DNA from: Bacillota bacterium
GTDB lineage: Bacteria > Bacillota > Clostridia > Acetivibrionales > DSM-1351
NCBI GenBank assembly: GCA_023397905.1
Contig: JAEWSZ010000004.1
Coordinates: forward strand, 1 to 30,165
Reading direction: 5' to 3'
Length of the DNA: 30,165 nucleotides
Shown: in pieces, positions 23,927 through 30,165 of the stretch
How positions within the stretch are numbered: position 1 is the first letter of the stretch
Layout of the letters: each line of letters opens with the position of its first letter
The notes under the pieces: generated by a model
What the model was told of the DNA's origin: nothing
Databases searched by the model: none
The model's input: the letters and a program-made list of their open reading frames with translations, nothing else
Program-made: the position numbers and the translations under genes

Positions 23927-26215
23927 CTACACTGAAAATTCCTCCGGCTTTTCGTCAGTCAGTCCGAAATGGAACAACAGCGCCTGTACAATTCTCTCGG
24001 ACGCATGCCCGTCCCCATACGGATTTACCGATTTTGCCATCTTCTCGTAATCCTCTTTGTCCTCCAGCAGCTTTGCGGCATGCTCCAGGATCTCCTCCCG
24101 AACGGTTCCGGCCAGCCTTACTGTTCCCGCTTTCACCGCCTCGGGCCTTTCGGTTTCCTTCCTCAGCACCAGCACAGGTTTTCCCAGAGTGGGGGCTTCC
24201 TCCTGGATTCCGCCCGAATCGGTCATTATCATATATGACCTTGCCATGAGATTGTGCATATCCTGCACATCCAGCGGCGGGATCAGATGAACTCTTTCCT
24301 TTTCTCCCAGAATCTCTTTCGCCGTCTCCTGGACCACAGGATTCAGGTGTACTGAGTAAATAACCTCCACATCCTTGTATCTGTCCACTATGTCCCCTAA
24401 GGCATGACATATATTTCTGAGCGGTTCCCCGAGGTTTTCCCGCCTGTGGGCCGTCACCGCAATAACCCTCTTGTTTTCAAAGCTGATATCGCGGAGTTCC
24501 TCGCATTCAAAGGTGTACTGGTCCTTAACGGTGGTTTTTAAAGCGTCATTGACGGTATTGCCCGTCACATAGATAGCATCTTCGCTGACCCCCTCGTTGA
24601 GCAGGTTTGCCTTGTTGGTAAGCGTAGGTGCCAGGTGAATATCAGCCATTGCGCCCGTGAGCTTCCTGTTCATTTCCTCTGGATATGGCGAATATTTATC
24701 AAAGGTCCTGAGGCCTGCTTCCACATGTCCTACGGCGATTTGCCTGTAAAAGGCCGCAAGGCTTCCCACGAAACAAGTGGTAGTATCCCCGTGTACAAGG
24801 ACTACGTCGGGAGTTTCCTGCTCCATTACCTTTTCAAGTCCTTCCAGCGCCCTTGTGGTTATTCCGGTCAAGGTCTGGCGGCTCTGCATGATGTTCAGAT
24901 CATGCCGGGGCTCTATTTCAAACATCTTCAGCACCTGGTCAAGCATTTCCCTGTGCTGGGCTGTTACGCATACAACAGAATCTATATTGTCATGTCTTTC
25001 AAGCTCTTTCACCAGCGGAGCCATTTTTACAGCATCCGGCCTGGTTCCGAATATGGTCATTACCTTAAGCTTTTTCAATTTTCTACCTCCGATTGCGGCC
25101 ATTCTTGCAGGATTATTCAGATGGTGGCACTCCTGGCCCTTGTTTTGGCTGTTCATCTCACTCATGTACATGGATCCGACAATTACAAACACGGCGACGG
25201 CTATTACCAATATTATTGCGCTTACGGGCCCCTTGTAATCAAGCACCACCGCGCACAGCCCCAGAGCCGCACTGGCCACATAAATCAGTGAAACCGATTG
25301 CTTCTGCGTAAGACCCATGTCCACCAGCCTGTGATGCAAATGCCCTCTGTCGGCAGTCATTGGGGATTTTCCGCTGGCAATTCTGCGGAATATTGCAAAA
25401 ACGGTATCAAACAGCGGGAGTGCAAGCACCAGTATAGGAACTGCAATTGCTATTGCCGTATAGGCCTTGTAGGTTCCCTGTATTGAAATAGTTCCGAGAA
25501 TAAAGCCCAGAAATGTAGCTCCCGTGTCTCCCATGAATATCTTTGCGGGATTAAAATTATATGGAAGGAACCCCAGGGTAGAGCCTGCCAGTATGGCGGC
25601 CAGAACCGCCGTATGTATATCCGGATCCGGTCTTATTACCGACACAAAAAACAGCGATAATGAAGCTATTGATGATACTCCGGCGGCAAGGCCGTCCAGA
25701 CCGTCTATCAGATTTATTGCGTTGGTTATTCCGACAATCCAGAGTATAGTCACAGGATATGATATCCATGGGCCGAATGTTGAAATCCCGATGACCGAAA
25801 GAGGATTTGTAATGAAGTCTATTCTTGTTCCGGTTACCGCCACAATCAGCGCGGCTATTATCTGAATTGGAAATTTCAGTTTTGCGCTTAAAGATTTTAT
25901 ATCGTCAACTATGCCCAGAACAGCTATTATAAGGCTTCCTGCCAGCATACCGATAAACTGCCTGTCAAAAACTATTGCCGTACTCACCTGTAAAACCTTT
26001 GAACTTACCACGCTGAATAATATAGATACAAAAAATCCAGCAATTATTGCGAAACCTCCCAGCCTTGCAATAGGCTCCTTGTGCATTCTCCGCTCGTCTT
26101 TCGGAACATCTACGGCACCCATTTTAAAGGCAAGCCTTTTGGCGGCAGGCGTCGTGGAAAATGCAACTATAAATGCAAGGGTGAAAGATATAAAATATTC
26201 ATATACACTCGACAT
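23927..26215 (-). CDS. WecA/TagO-type GlcNAc-1-P transferase fused in frame to UDP-GlcNAc 2-epimerase (762 aa)
   Basis: Residues 1-345 are a polytopic transferase (about ten membrane helices) that moves GlcNAc-1-phosphate to undecaprenyl phosphate. Motifs are DVPKDERRMH, GIVDDIKSL, NLIDGLDGLAAG, FMGDTGATFLG and HLHHRL. Residues about 380-762 are a complete UDP-GlcNAc 2-epimerase (UDP-ManNAc synthesis) with GTRPDAVKMAPLV, HREMLDQ, VHGDTTTCF, GHVEAGLRT, PEEMNR and TDSGGIQEEA. The linker (about 346-379) is polar. The two are usually separate genes (tagO/wecA and mnaA/wecB). At the junction GGAGGT precedes an in-frame TTG (25078), so the epimerase may also be made alone. Start: ATG 26215 with AAGGTG upstream. 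Role: first steps of a ManNAc-containing wall polymer. Whether the fused protein is made is unproven. Confidence 0.92.
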   Translation of the reverse strand: MSSVYEYFISFTLAFIVAFSTTPAAKRLAFKMGAVDVPKDERRMHKEPIARLGGFAIIAGFFVSILFSVVSSKVLQVSTAIVFDRQFIGMLAGSLIIAVLGIVDDIKSLSAKLKFPIQIIAALIVAVTGTRIDFITNPLSVIGISTFGPWISYPVTILWIVGITNAINLIDGLDGLAAGVSSIASLSLFFVSVIRPDPDIHTAVLAAILAGSTLGFLPYNFNPAKIFMGDTGATFLGFILGTISIQGTYKAYTAIAIAVPILVLALPLFDTVFAIFRRIASGKSPMTADRGHLHHRLVDMGLTQKQSVSLIYVASAALGLCAVVLDYKGPVSAIILVIAVAVFVIVGSMYMSEMNSQNKGQECHHLNNPARMAAIGGRKLKKLKVMTIFGTRPDAVKMAPLVKELERHDNIDSVVCVTAQHREMLDQVLKMFEIEPRHDLNIMQSRQTLTGITTRALEGLEKVMEQETPDVVLVHGDTTTCFVGSLAAFYRQIAVGHVEAGLRTFDKYSPYPEEMNRKLTGAMADIHLAPTLTNKANLLNEGVSEDAIYVTGNTVNDALKTTVKDQYTFECEELRDISFENKRVIAVTAHRRENLGEPLRNICHALGDIVDRYKDVEVIYSVHLNPVVQETAKEILGEKERVHLIPPLDVQDMHNLMARSYMIMTDSGGIQEEAPTLGKPVLVLRKETERPEAVKAGTVRLAGTVREEILEHAAKLLEDKEDYEKMAKSVNPYGDGHASERIVQALLFHFGLTDEKPEEFSV
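25076..25090 (-). promoter_or_regulatory. Internal ribosome site and TTG start for the epimerase domain
   Basis: GGAGGT (25085-25090), six bases, then TTG (25076-25078), in frame with the fusion. It would start a 383-residue protein with MKKLKVMTIFGTRPD, which is how stand-alone epimerases begin. Confidence 0.6.
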
Positions 26216-26249
26216 TTGAACACCTTCTTATTCCAGCAAAGTTTTACGG

Positions 26250-26279
26250 ATTATCCGGACTCGCATGGATAAACCGCAA
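26250..26279 (-). promoter_or_regulatory. Possible promoter of the wecA-wecB gene
   Basis: Minus strand TTGCGG (26274-26279), 18-base spacer, GATAAT (26250-26255), 35 bases before the ATG. Its place just after the upp terminator makes a promoter expected here, but the boxes are only moderate. Confidence 0.35.
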
Positions 26280-26310
26280 TTTTTACCTCGCCATAATCAG
26301 CTTAACATCA

Positions 26311-26342
26311 AAATAGAGGGAGGTAGCGTTCTCCCTCTATTT
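26311..26342 (-). terminator. Terminator after upp
   Basis: Perfect 12-base stem AAATAGAGGGAG (26311-26322) / CTCCCTCTATTT (26331-26342) with an eight-base loop, 35 bases beyond the upp stop. The following minus-strand tail is short (TTTTGATGTT), so termination may be partial. Confidence 0.7.
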
Positions 26343-26376
26343 GCATTTTAAGTCCATTGAATAAAAGTAAGATTTA

Positions 26377-27009
26377 TTATTTCGTGCCGAACAATCTGTC
26401 GCCGGCATCGCCCAATCCCGGGACAATGTAAGCATGATCATTCAATACTTCATCAACGGCAGCGCAGTATATCTCCACATCGGGATGATCCTTGCGGATT
26501 CTGGCAATACCCGCTTTTGCTGCTATGAGGCACATCAGTTTAATATTTGTGACGCCTCTGTTTTTTATAAACTGGATGGCTGCCGACGCAGAACCGCCTG
26601 TTGCCAGCATTGGATCGAGAACGACGATCTCCCTCTCTTCCACATCCACAGGAAGCTTGCAGTAATATTCCACAGGCTCCAGAGTTTCCGGATCTCTATA
26701 TAAACCGATATGTCCGACCTTAGCCATGGGAAGAAGGCTCAGCATTCCGTCCACCATTCCCAATCCGGCTCTTAAGATAGGCACGATACCTAATTTTTTA
26801 CCTGAAATAATCTTTGTCTTTGCGATTCCAATCGGAGTTTCGATCTCCACCTCTTTAAGCGGCATGTTCCTGGTAACTTCATAGCCCATGAGCATTGCTA
26901 TTTCGGAGACCAATTCCCTGAATTCCTTAGTATTTGTATTCTTGTCTCTTAGCAGTGATATTTTGTGCTGAATCAACGGGTGATCAAAAACAAATACATT
27001 TTCTTCCAT
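26377..27009 (-). CDS. upp: Uracil phosphoribosyltransferase
   Basis: Salvage enzyme that converts uracil and PRPP to UMP. It has the family start VFVFDHPLIQHKISLLRDKN, the segment VPILRAGLGMVDG, the PRPP-binding loop VVLDPMLATGGSASAAI and the C-terminal uracil-binding segment PGLGDAGDRLFGT. The frame opens at a GTG (27024), but GTGAGGA overlaps it and lies eight bases before the ATG at 27009 (MEENVFVF), giving 210 residues, the normal length. It is 11 bases after rpiB, in one transcript. Confidence 0.96.
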   Translation of the reverse strand: MEENVFVFDHPLIQHKISLLRDKNTNTKEFRELVSEIAMLMGYEVTRNMPLKEVEIETPIGIAKTKIISGKKLGIVPILRAGLGMVDGMLSLLPMAKVGHIGLYRDPETLEPVEYYCKLPVDVEEREIVVLDPMLATGGSASAAIQFIKNRGVTNIKLMCLIAAKAGIARIRKDHPDVEIYCAAVDEVLNDHAYIVPGLGDAGDRLFGTK

Positions 27010-27020
27010 CTTAAAATTCC

Positions 27021-27470
27021 TCACTTTACCGAATATTTTTTTTCAATATCTGAAATCTTTCCTACTCTTTTTCCATGCCGCCCGCCTAAAAACTCAGTTT
27101 CAAGCCATGTTTCAATAATATCCAAAGCCACGCCGGGTCCAACCACTCTTTCGCCTATGGCCATAACATTGGCATCGTTATGCTGCCTGCTCATCTTAGC
27201 CATATAGCTGTCTGTGCAAAGAGCTGCTCTGACGCCCGGAACCTTGTTGGCCGCAATTGATATTCCTATTCCGGTGCCGCATATTACAATTCCCCTGTCA
27301 CATTCTCCTCCGGCTACCGCTTCGGCCACAGCCTGTCCATAGTCCGGATAATCAACCGAATCAGGGCAGTTGGTACCAAAATCCTTAACTTCCAGTCCCT
27401 TATTTTCAAGGAACTTGATTATATCCGCCTTCAGCAGATATCCAGCATGGTCGCTTCCTATTGCAATCAT
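27021..27470 (-). CDS. rpiB: Ribose-5-phosphate isomerase B
   Basis: Interconverts ribose-5-phosphate and ribulose-5-phosphate, which feeds PRPP for the next gene, upp. It shows the LacAB/RpiB start MIAIGSDHAGYLLK, the catalytic Cys in GIVICGTGIGISIAANK, and the segment RAALCTDSYMAKMSRQHNDANV. The frame extends to 27503, but a strong TGGAGGAATT (27471-27480) directly precedes the ATG at 27470, giving the typical 149 residues. Its leader contains a 155-base palindromic element. Confidence 0.96.
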   Translation of the reverse strand: MIAIGSDHAGYLLKADIIKFLENKGLEVKDFGTNCPDSVDYPDYGQAVAEAVAGGECDRGIVICGTGIGISIAANKVPGVRAALCTDSYMAKMSRQHNDANVMAIGERVVGPGVALDIIETWLETEFLGGRHGKRVGKISDIEKKYSVK

Positions 27471-27496
27471 AATTCCTCCAGATATATAAAATGACG

Positions 27497-27651
27497 AAGT
27501 CAATTACTATGGGCTGAAAGCCGATAGCTTGGGTTTTAGGCTAAAGCCTTCCGAAGTAAAAAATTTCTGAACCCAAGCGTTAAAACCCTCAAATATAATT
27601 ACTTGAAAGCAACACTCGCCTGAAGGCGAAGGTTTTAACCGTAATTGACTT
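27497..27651. repeat. 155-bp composite palindromic element with AAGTCAATTAC ends, in the rpiB leader
   Basis: The ends AAGTCAATTAC (27497-27507) and GTAATTGACTT (27641-27651) are perfect inverted repeats. Inside are nested perfect pairs: GCTTGGGTT (27527-27535) / AACCCAAGC (27570-27578), GTTAAAACC (27579-27587) / GGTTTTAAC (27631-27639), and a small TCGCC/GGCGA hairpin (27616-27629). It has no ORF. The ends match the element after motB; the left core (GGCTGAAAGCCGATAG) is related to that element's core in reverse. It is likely a dispersed, MITE- or REP-like element, and it lies between the rpiB promoter and start. Confidence 0.75.
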
Positions 27652-27676
27652 TATAACCATCAAGTCGTTCCATATT

Positions 27677-27705
27677 ATTTTATAGTATAAACTGCCGCAT
27701 GTCAA
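27677..27705 (-). promoter_or_regulatory. Sigma-A promoter of rpiB-upp
   Basis: Minus strand TTGACA (27700-27705, perfect), 17-base spacer, TAAAAT (27677-27682). The predicted start near 27670 gives a leader of about 200 bases that contains the palindromic element. Confidence 0.7.
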
Positions 27706-27716
27706 AAAAAAGTGGC

Positions 27717-28253
27717 TTATGTCCTTGCCCCTGGCATATCGCCGGTTATCCTTCCAATCACCGCTTTTACGCAGTCATATATCTCCATGGCACAGCTTTC
27801 GTAATTGGCATACGGCATTCCAAAAGGGTCCGTAATGTCCACTGAAGCGCCATCTCTGACCGTCTGCGGAAAAGCATATTCCTTTAGGGTAAATATCCCT
27901 CGGCTCTTCCCCGGATATTTTGCCTTGAGAAAATCTCTGTGCTGCCTGGTCATTGTCAGCAGCAAATCCGCCTCTTCGATATCCTCCCGGCCCAGCAGCC
28001 TTGCCTTATGGACCGATATATCTATGTCCCACAGTTTTTTAAGCGCCGTAATGGAATGCCCGGAGGCCGGGTCCCCATCAAATGCCTGTATCCCTCTGGA
28101 GGCGGCCTTAAAAGGCGACAGCGCGCTGTCACTTGAGGACAGGGCCCTGAAAATACCTTCGGCCATACAGCTCCTGCAGGTATTGCCAGTACATACAAAG
28201 ATAATTTTCTTGCCTCCCTGGGCTATTTCTCCGTTAAAAATCTTTTCCATCAT
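27717..28253 (-). CDS. Low-molecular-weight protein-tyrosine/arginine phosphatase
   Basis: 178 residues. The catalytic P-loop C-x5-R-S is FVCTGNTCRSCMAEG (residues about 19-33), and the general-acid Asp is in DITDPFGMP. The family includes YwlE (protein-arginine phosphatase) of Bacillus, which occupies the same position after the sua5 homologue. The Thr in CTGNTCRS is the residue associated with arginine-phosphate preference in YwlE, so that activity is plausible. About 14 extra N-terminal residues precede the usual start. Two adjacent ATGs (28253, 28250) follow GGGGTGG. Nine bases separate it from sua5, so the two probably form an operon. Confidence 0.9.
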   Translation of the reverse strand: MMEKIFNGEIAQGGKKIIFVCTGNTCRSCMAEGIFRALSSSDSALSPFKAASRGIQAFDGDPASGHSITALKKLWDIDISVHKARLLGREDIEEADLLLTMTRQHRDFLKAKYPGKSRGIFTLKEYAFPQTVRDGASVDITDPFGMPYANYESCAMEIYDCVKAVIGRITGDMPGART

Positions 28254-28262
28254 CCACCCCGC

Positions 28263-29321
28263 CTACTCCGCTTCTACAATATCATAGCCTGCCGCTTTGA
28301 CCATTCTGTTCATAATGGCCAGCCCTACTTCATGTTCATCTACAGACTCCGCCAAAATAACATCTGTTTCCCTGGCGTCAAATTCTCTGAAAATTGAAAA
28401 CAGCCTGGCGGCTATGGTTTCCGGATTTGCACGGTCTCCCATGGACACCGCTCCAAGGCCTTCATATGCTTCCAGAGTCTGATCCGTAGCGCAAATCCCC
28501 ACCCTTTTGCCGGCTTCTTTATTTCTTTCTGCAAGCTCCAGTATTTTAGCCGACTGCTTTTTTATATCCGAGCCCTTTACAATTATCACATGGGCCTTGG
28601 GAGAATAATGCCGGTATTTCATTCCCGGGGATTTCGGTATACTGTCTGTGCTTATTTTTCCCAAAATCGTCTTATCAATATCTATATGACCTATATAATT
28701 TTCAATTTGCTTCGGAGTTATTCCTCCCGGCCTTAAAAGCACCGGAGGATCAACTGTGACATCAAGTACGGTGGACTCCAGACCCACCCGGCAGCTTCCC
28801 GCGTCCACCACCATTTCGATCCTGCCCTCCAGATCGTCCAGCACATGCTGCGCCGTTGTGGTACTTGGCTTGCCGGAAGCGTTGGCGCTTGGCGCGGCTA
28901 CCGGTATGTCCGCCAGCCGTATCAGTTCCCTTGCAACAGGGTGTTCCGGCATCCTTATTGCCACCGTATCCAGCCCCGCCGTTATGATCTCCGGAATGAT
29001 ACGGCTTTTTTTCAGCACCAGGGTAAGCGGGCCGGGCCACAGCTTGTCCATCAATATACGGGCTTTTTCAGGTATGGCCTCTGCCAGCTCAAATATTTTT
29101 TCCCGGTCTGCTATATGTACAATCAGAGGGTTGTCCGAAGGGCGCCCCTTGGCTTTATATATCCGTTCCACAGCCGAAGGGTCCAGCGCATTTGCCCCTA
29201 AGCCATACACGGTTTCAGTGGGTATGGCCACAATCTTTCCGGCCTTAAGCGCTTCCGCCGCCCTGTTCAATTTTCCCCTGTCCATATTTTCCGGATCTAT
29301 TTTAATAACTTCTGTAATCAT
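28263..29321 (-). CDS. L-threonylcarbamoyladenylate synthase (Sua5/YwlC type)
   Basis: Makes threonylcarbamoyl-AMP from threonine, bicarbonate and ATP, the first step of the t6A37 modification of ANN-decoding tRNAs. The YrdC domain (about 10-205) has GKIVAIPTETVYGLGANA, KAKGRPSDNPLIVHI, PGPLTLVL and APSANASGKPS. The C-terminal Sua5 domain follows SPGMKYRHYSPKAHV, so this is the long two-domain type (352 residues). Start: ATG 29321 with AGGAGC 10 bases upstream. Nine bases before the phosphatase gene, as in the B. subtilis ywl region. Confidence 0.95.
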   Translation of the reverse strand: MITEVIKIDPENMDRGKLNRAAEALKAGKIVAIPTETVYGLGANALDPSAVERIYKAKGRPSDNPLIVHIADREKIFELAEAIPEKARILMDKLWPGPLTLVLKKSRIIPEIITAGLDTVAIRMPEHPVARELIRLADIPVAAPSANASGKPSTTTAQHVLDDLEGRIEMVVDAGSCRVGLESTVLDVTVDPPVLLRPGGITPKQIENYIGHIDIDKTILGKISTDSIPKSPGMKYRHYSPKAHVIIVKGSDIKKQSAKILELAERNKEAGKRVGICATDQTLEAYEGLGAVSMGDRANPETIAARLFSIFREFDARETDVILAESVDEHEVGLAIMNRMVKAAGYDIVEAE

Positions 29322-29400
29322 TATTTATTAAGCTCCTGACTCTGCCTTCACACTTTTCTTTTATACTTCTGCACTCCCGGTTTTCCCGCTCCTGCATTCC

Positions 29401-29490
29401 GCCTTACGGTTTTATTCCGAATTCTGAATCCTCGCTCCTGAATTCTGTTTTAAGGTTTTATTCTGAATCCTGATTTCTGAATCCTGAATC
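29401..29490. repeat. Degenerate GAATTCAGGA-type repeats between ZIP and sua5
   Basis: Two copies of GGTTTTATTCYGAATYCTGA (29408-29427 and 29454-29473, 18 of 20 identical), embedded in many shorter TTCTGAATCCTGA units. The stretch is low-complexity and non-coding. No promoter with two good boxes is visible for sua5 here. Confidence 0.6.
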
Positions 29491-29491
29491 C

Positions 29492-30165
29492 TCAATTAAG
29501 CATTGTCACTATTATACCACACAAAATCCCCAATATATTGCCCACCGACGACATTCGTCCCAGGTAGATGCGCTTTGACTCCGGTATCAGCTCCCCATAG
29601 ACCACAAAGAGCATCGCTCCCCCTGCGAAGCCCAGGCAGACCGCGATGAACTGCTCCGACACATGTCCCAGAACAGCTCCGATCAGCGCTCCCAGCCCCA
29701 TGGGAACCCCGGATAGTATTGTGAGCGCAAAAGCTTTTACAGCTGAAAATCCGCCCACTCTCATCGGCAGAGCCATGGCTATCCCCTCCGGGATGTCGTG
29801 TATGGCGATTATCAAGGTCAAAGTAACACCCAGGCTCACGGACGCCTCAAACCCCGAACCCACCGCGAAGCCCTCGGGGAGGTTGTGCAGCGCCAGGCCT
29901 ATTGAAACCAGGATACCGGCACGGAGAAGTGTTGAGCTTCCCTTCGCATTTTTTACCACATCGATCTGCTTTACAAAATCGTCAATTACTATAATTGTCA
30001 ATATTCCTAACAACACGCCTATGATAGTCAGGTTCAGGCCGGCTATTTTTACCGCTTCCGGCACCAATTCAAAACAAACTACCGCCGTCATGAGCCCCGC
30101 CGAAAATTCCAGTATCGAACTCAATATTCTGTTACTTATATTTTTGCCCACAAAAAAGGCTATCA
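29492..30165 (-). CDS. ZIP-family metal transporter, 5' end beyond window
   Basis: Membrane transporter for divalent metals (Zn2+ or related). Helices carry the ZIP motifs HNLPEGFAVG and HDIPEGIAMALP with metal-binding His and Glu. The Asp/Lys-rich loop KQIDVVKNAKG lies between helices, and the protein ends GIIVTMLN. The first apparent start is a GTG at 30151, but the frame stays open upstream to the window edge (IAFF before VGKNISNR), and ZIP proteins have a further glycine-rich helix there, so the gene is truncated by the window. It lies upstream of sua5 in the same direction. Confidence 0.9.
   Translation of the reverse strand, partial: IAFFVGKNISNRILSSILEFSAGLMTAVVCFELVPEAVKIAGLNLTIIGVLLGILTIIVIDDFVKQIDVVKNAKGSSTLLRAGILVSIGLALHNLPEGFAVGSGFEASVSLGVTLTLIIAIHDIPEGIAMALPMRVGGFSAVKAFALTILSGVPMGLGALIGAVLGHVSEQFIAVCLGFAGGAMLFVVYGELIPESKRIYLGRMSSVGNILGILCGIIVTMLN

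Noticed and set aside
23788..24249. 153-codon plus-strand frame after the small membrane protein gene
   Set aside because: It crosses the bidirectional terminator and is antisense to the epimerase; its Pro/Arg/Ser-rich sequence looks like a shadow frame.
23955..24410. 151-codon minus-strand frame within the epimerase region
   Set aside because: It overlaps a fully conserved epimerase domain in another frame and has a Gly/Arg/Ser-rich, non-protein-like composition.
29983..30005. GTCAATTACTAT inside the ZIP gene, matching an end of the palindromic repeat family
   Set aside because: It lies in conserved coding sequence (IVIDDF) without the paired inverted end; chance match.
1..30165. tRNA, rRNA, CRISPR array, transposase or phage genes
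   Set aside because: None was seen: no regular spacer array, no recognisable transposase or integrase motifs, and no cloverleaf-like sequence noticed by eye.

Overview
The window reads as a chromosomal segment of a Gram-positive anaerobe of class Clostridia. The evidence is an eight-subunit F-type ATP synthase operon preceded by an atpI-like gene, strong GGAGG ribosome sites, S-layer-homology (SLH) surface proteins with fibronectin repeats, and the block sua5 - tyrosine phosphatase - rpiB - upp - atp that is also found in Bacillus subtilis (ywlC-ywlE-ywlF-upp-atp). SLH/Fn3 architecture points loosely to cellulolytic or soil clostridia, but I cannot name the genus.

Left third (1-14185, all minus strand): three surface or secreted proteins. 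In transcription order they are a 781-residue protein with six Fn3-like and three SLH modules, a 3208-residue giant SLH protein with a beta-solenoid-like region and 13 tandem repeats of about 106 residues, and a Fn3-like secreted protein that runs off the left edge. The first two form one transcript that ends at a hairpin terminator. The third has its own promoter region. Both transcripts start near near-identical SigD/FliA-type (motility sigma factor) promoter matches, TAAA/TAAG-N16-GCCGATAT/A.

Middle (14382-21677, minus): the ATP synthase operon atpI-B-E-F-H-A-G-D-C, with a sigma-A-type promoter, a short 5' leader hairpin, three stacked inverted repeats in an unusually long atpE-atpF gap, and a terminator after atpC. 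Divergent from it on the plus strand are motA-motB (flagellar stator) and a small two-helix membrane protein gene.

Right third (23900-30165, minus): one ORF joins a WecA/TagO-type lipid-carrier GlcNAc-1-phosphate transferase to a complete UDP-GlcNAc 2-epimerase, with a convincing internal ribosome site at the junction. Upstream lie upp, rpiB (behind a 155-bp palindromic repeat element in its leader), a low-molecular-weight tyrosine phosphatase, Sua5/TsaC and a ZIP metal transporter cut by the right edge. The cell-wall sugar genes (ManNAc supply) and the SLH proteins (known ligands: pyruvylated ManNAc wall polymers) fit one surface-assembly theme. The motility-type promoters and motAB suggest that surface adhesion and motility are co-regulated.

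The most interesting items are the giant repeat protein with degenerate SLH motifs, the paired SigD-like promoters with an 11-bp-period direct repeat upstream of one of them, the wecA-wecB in-frame fusion with an internal start, the dispersed AAGTCAATTAC palindromes, and the hairpin cluster between atpE and atpF.
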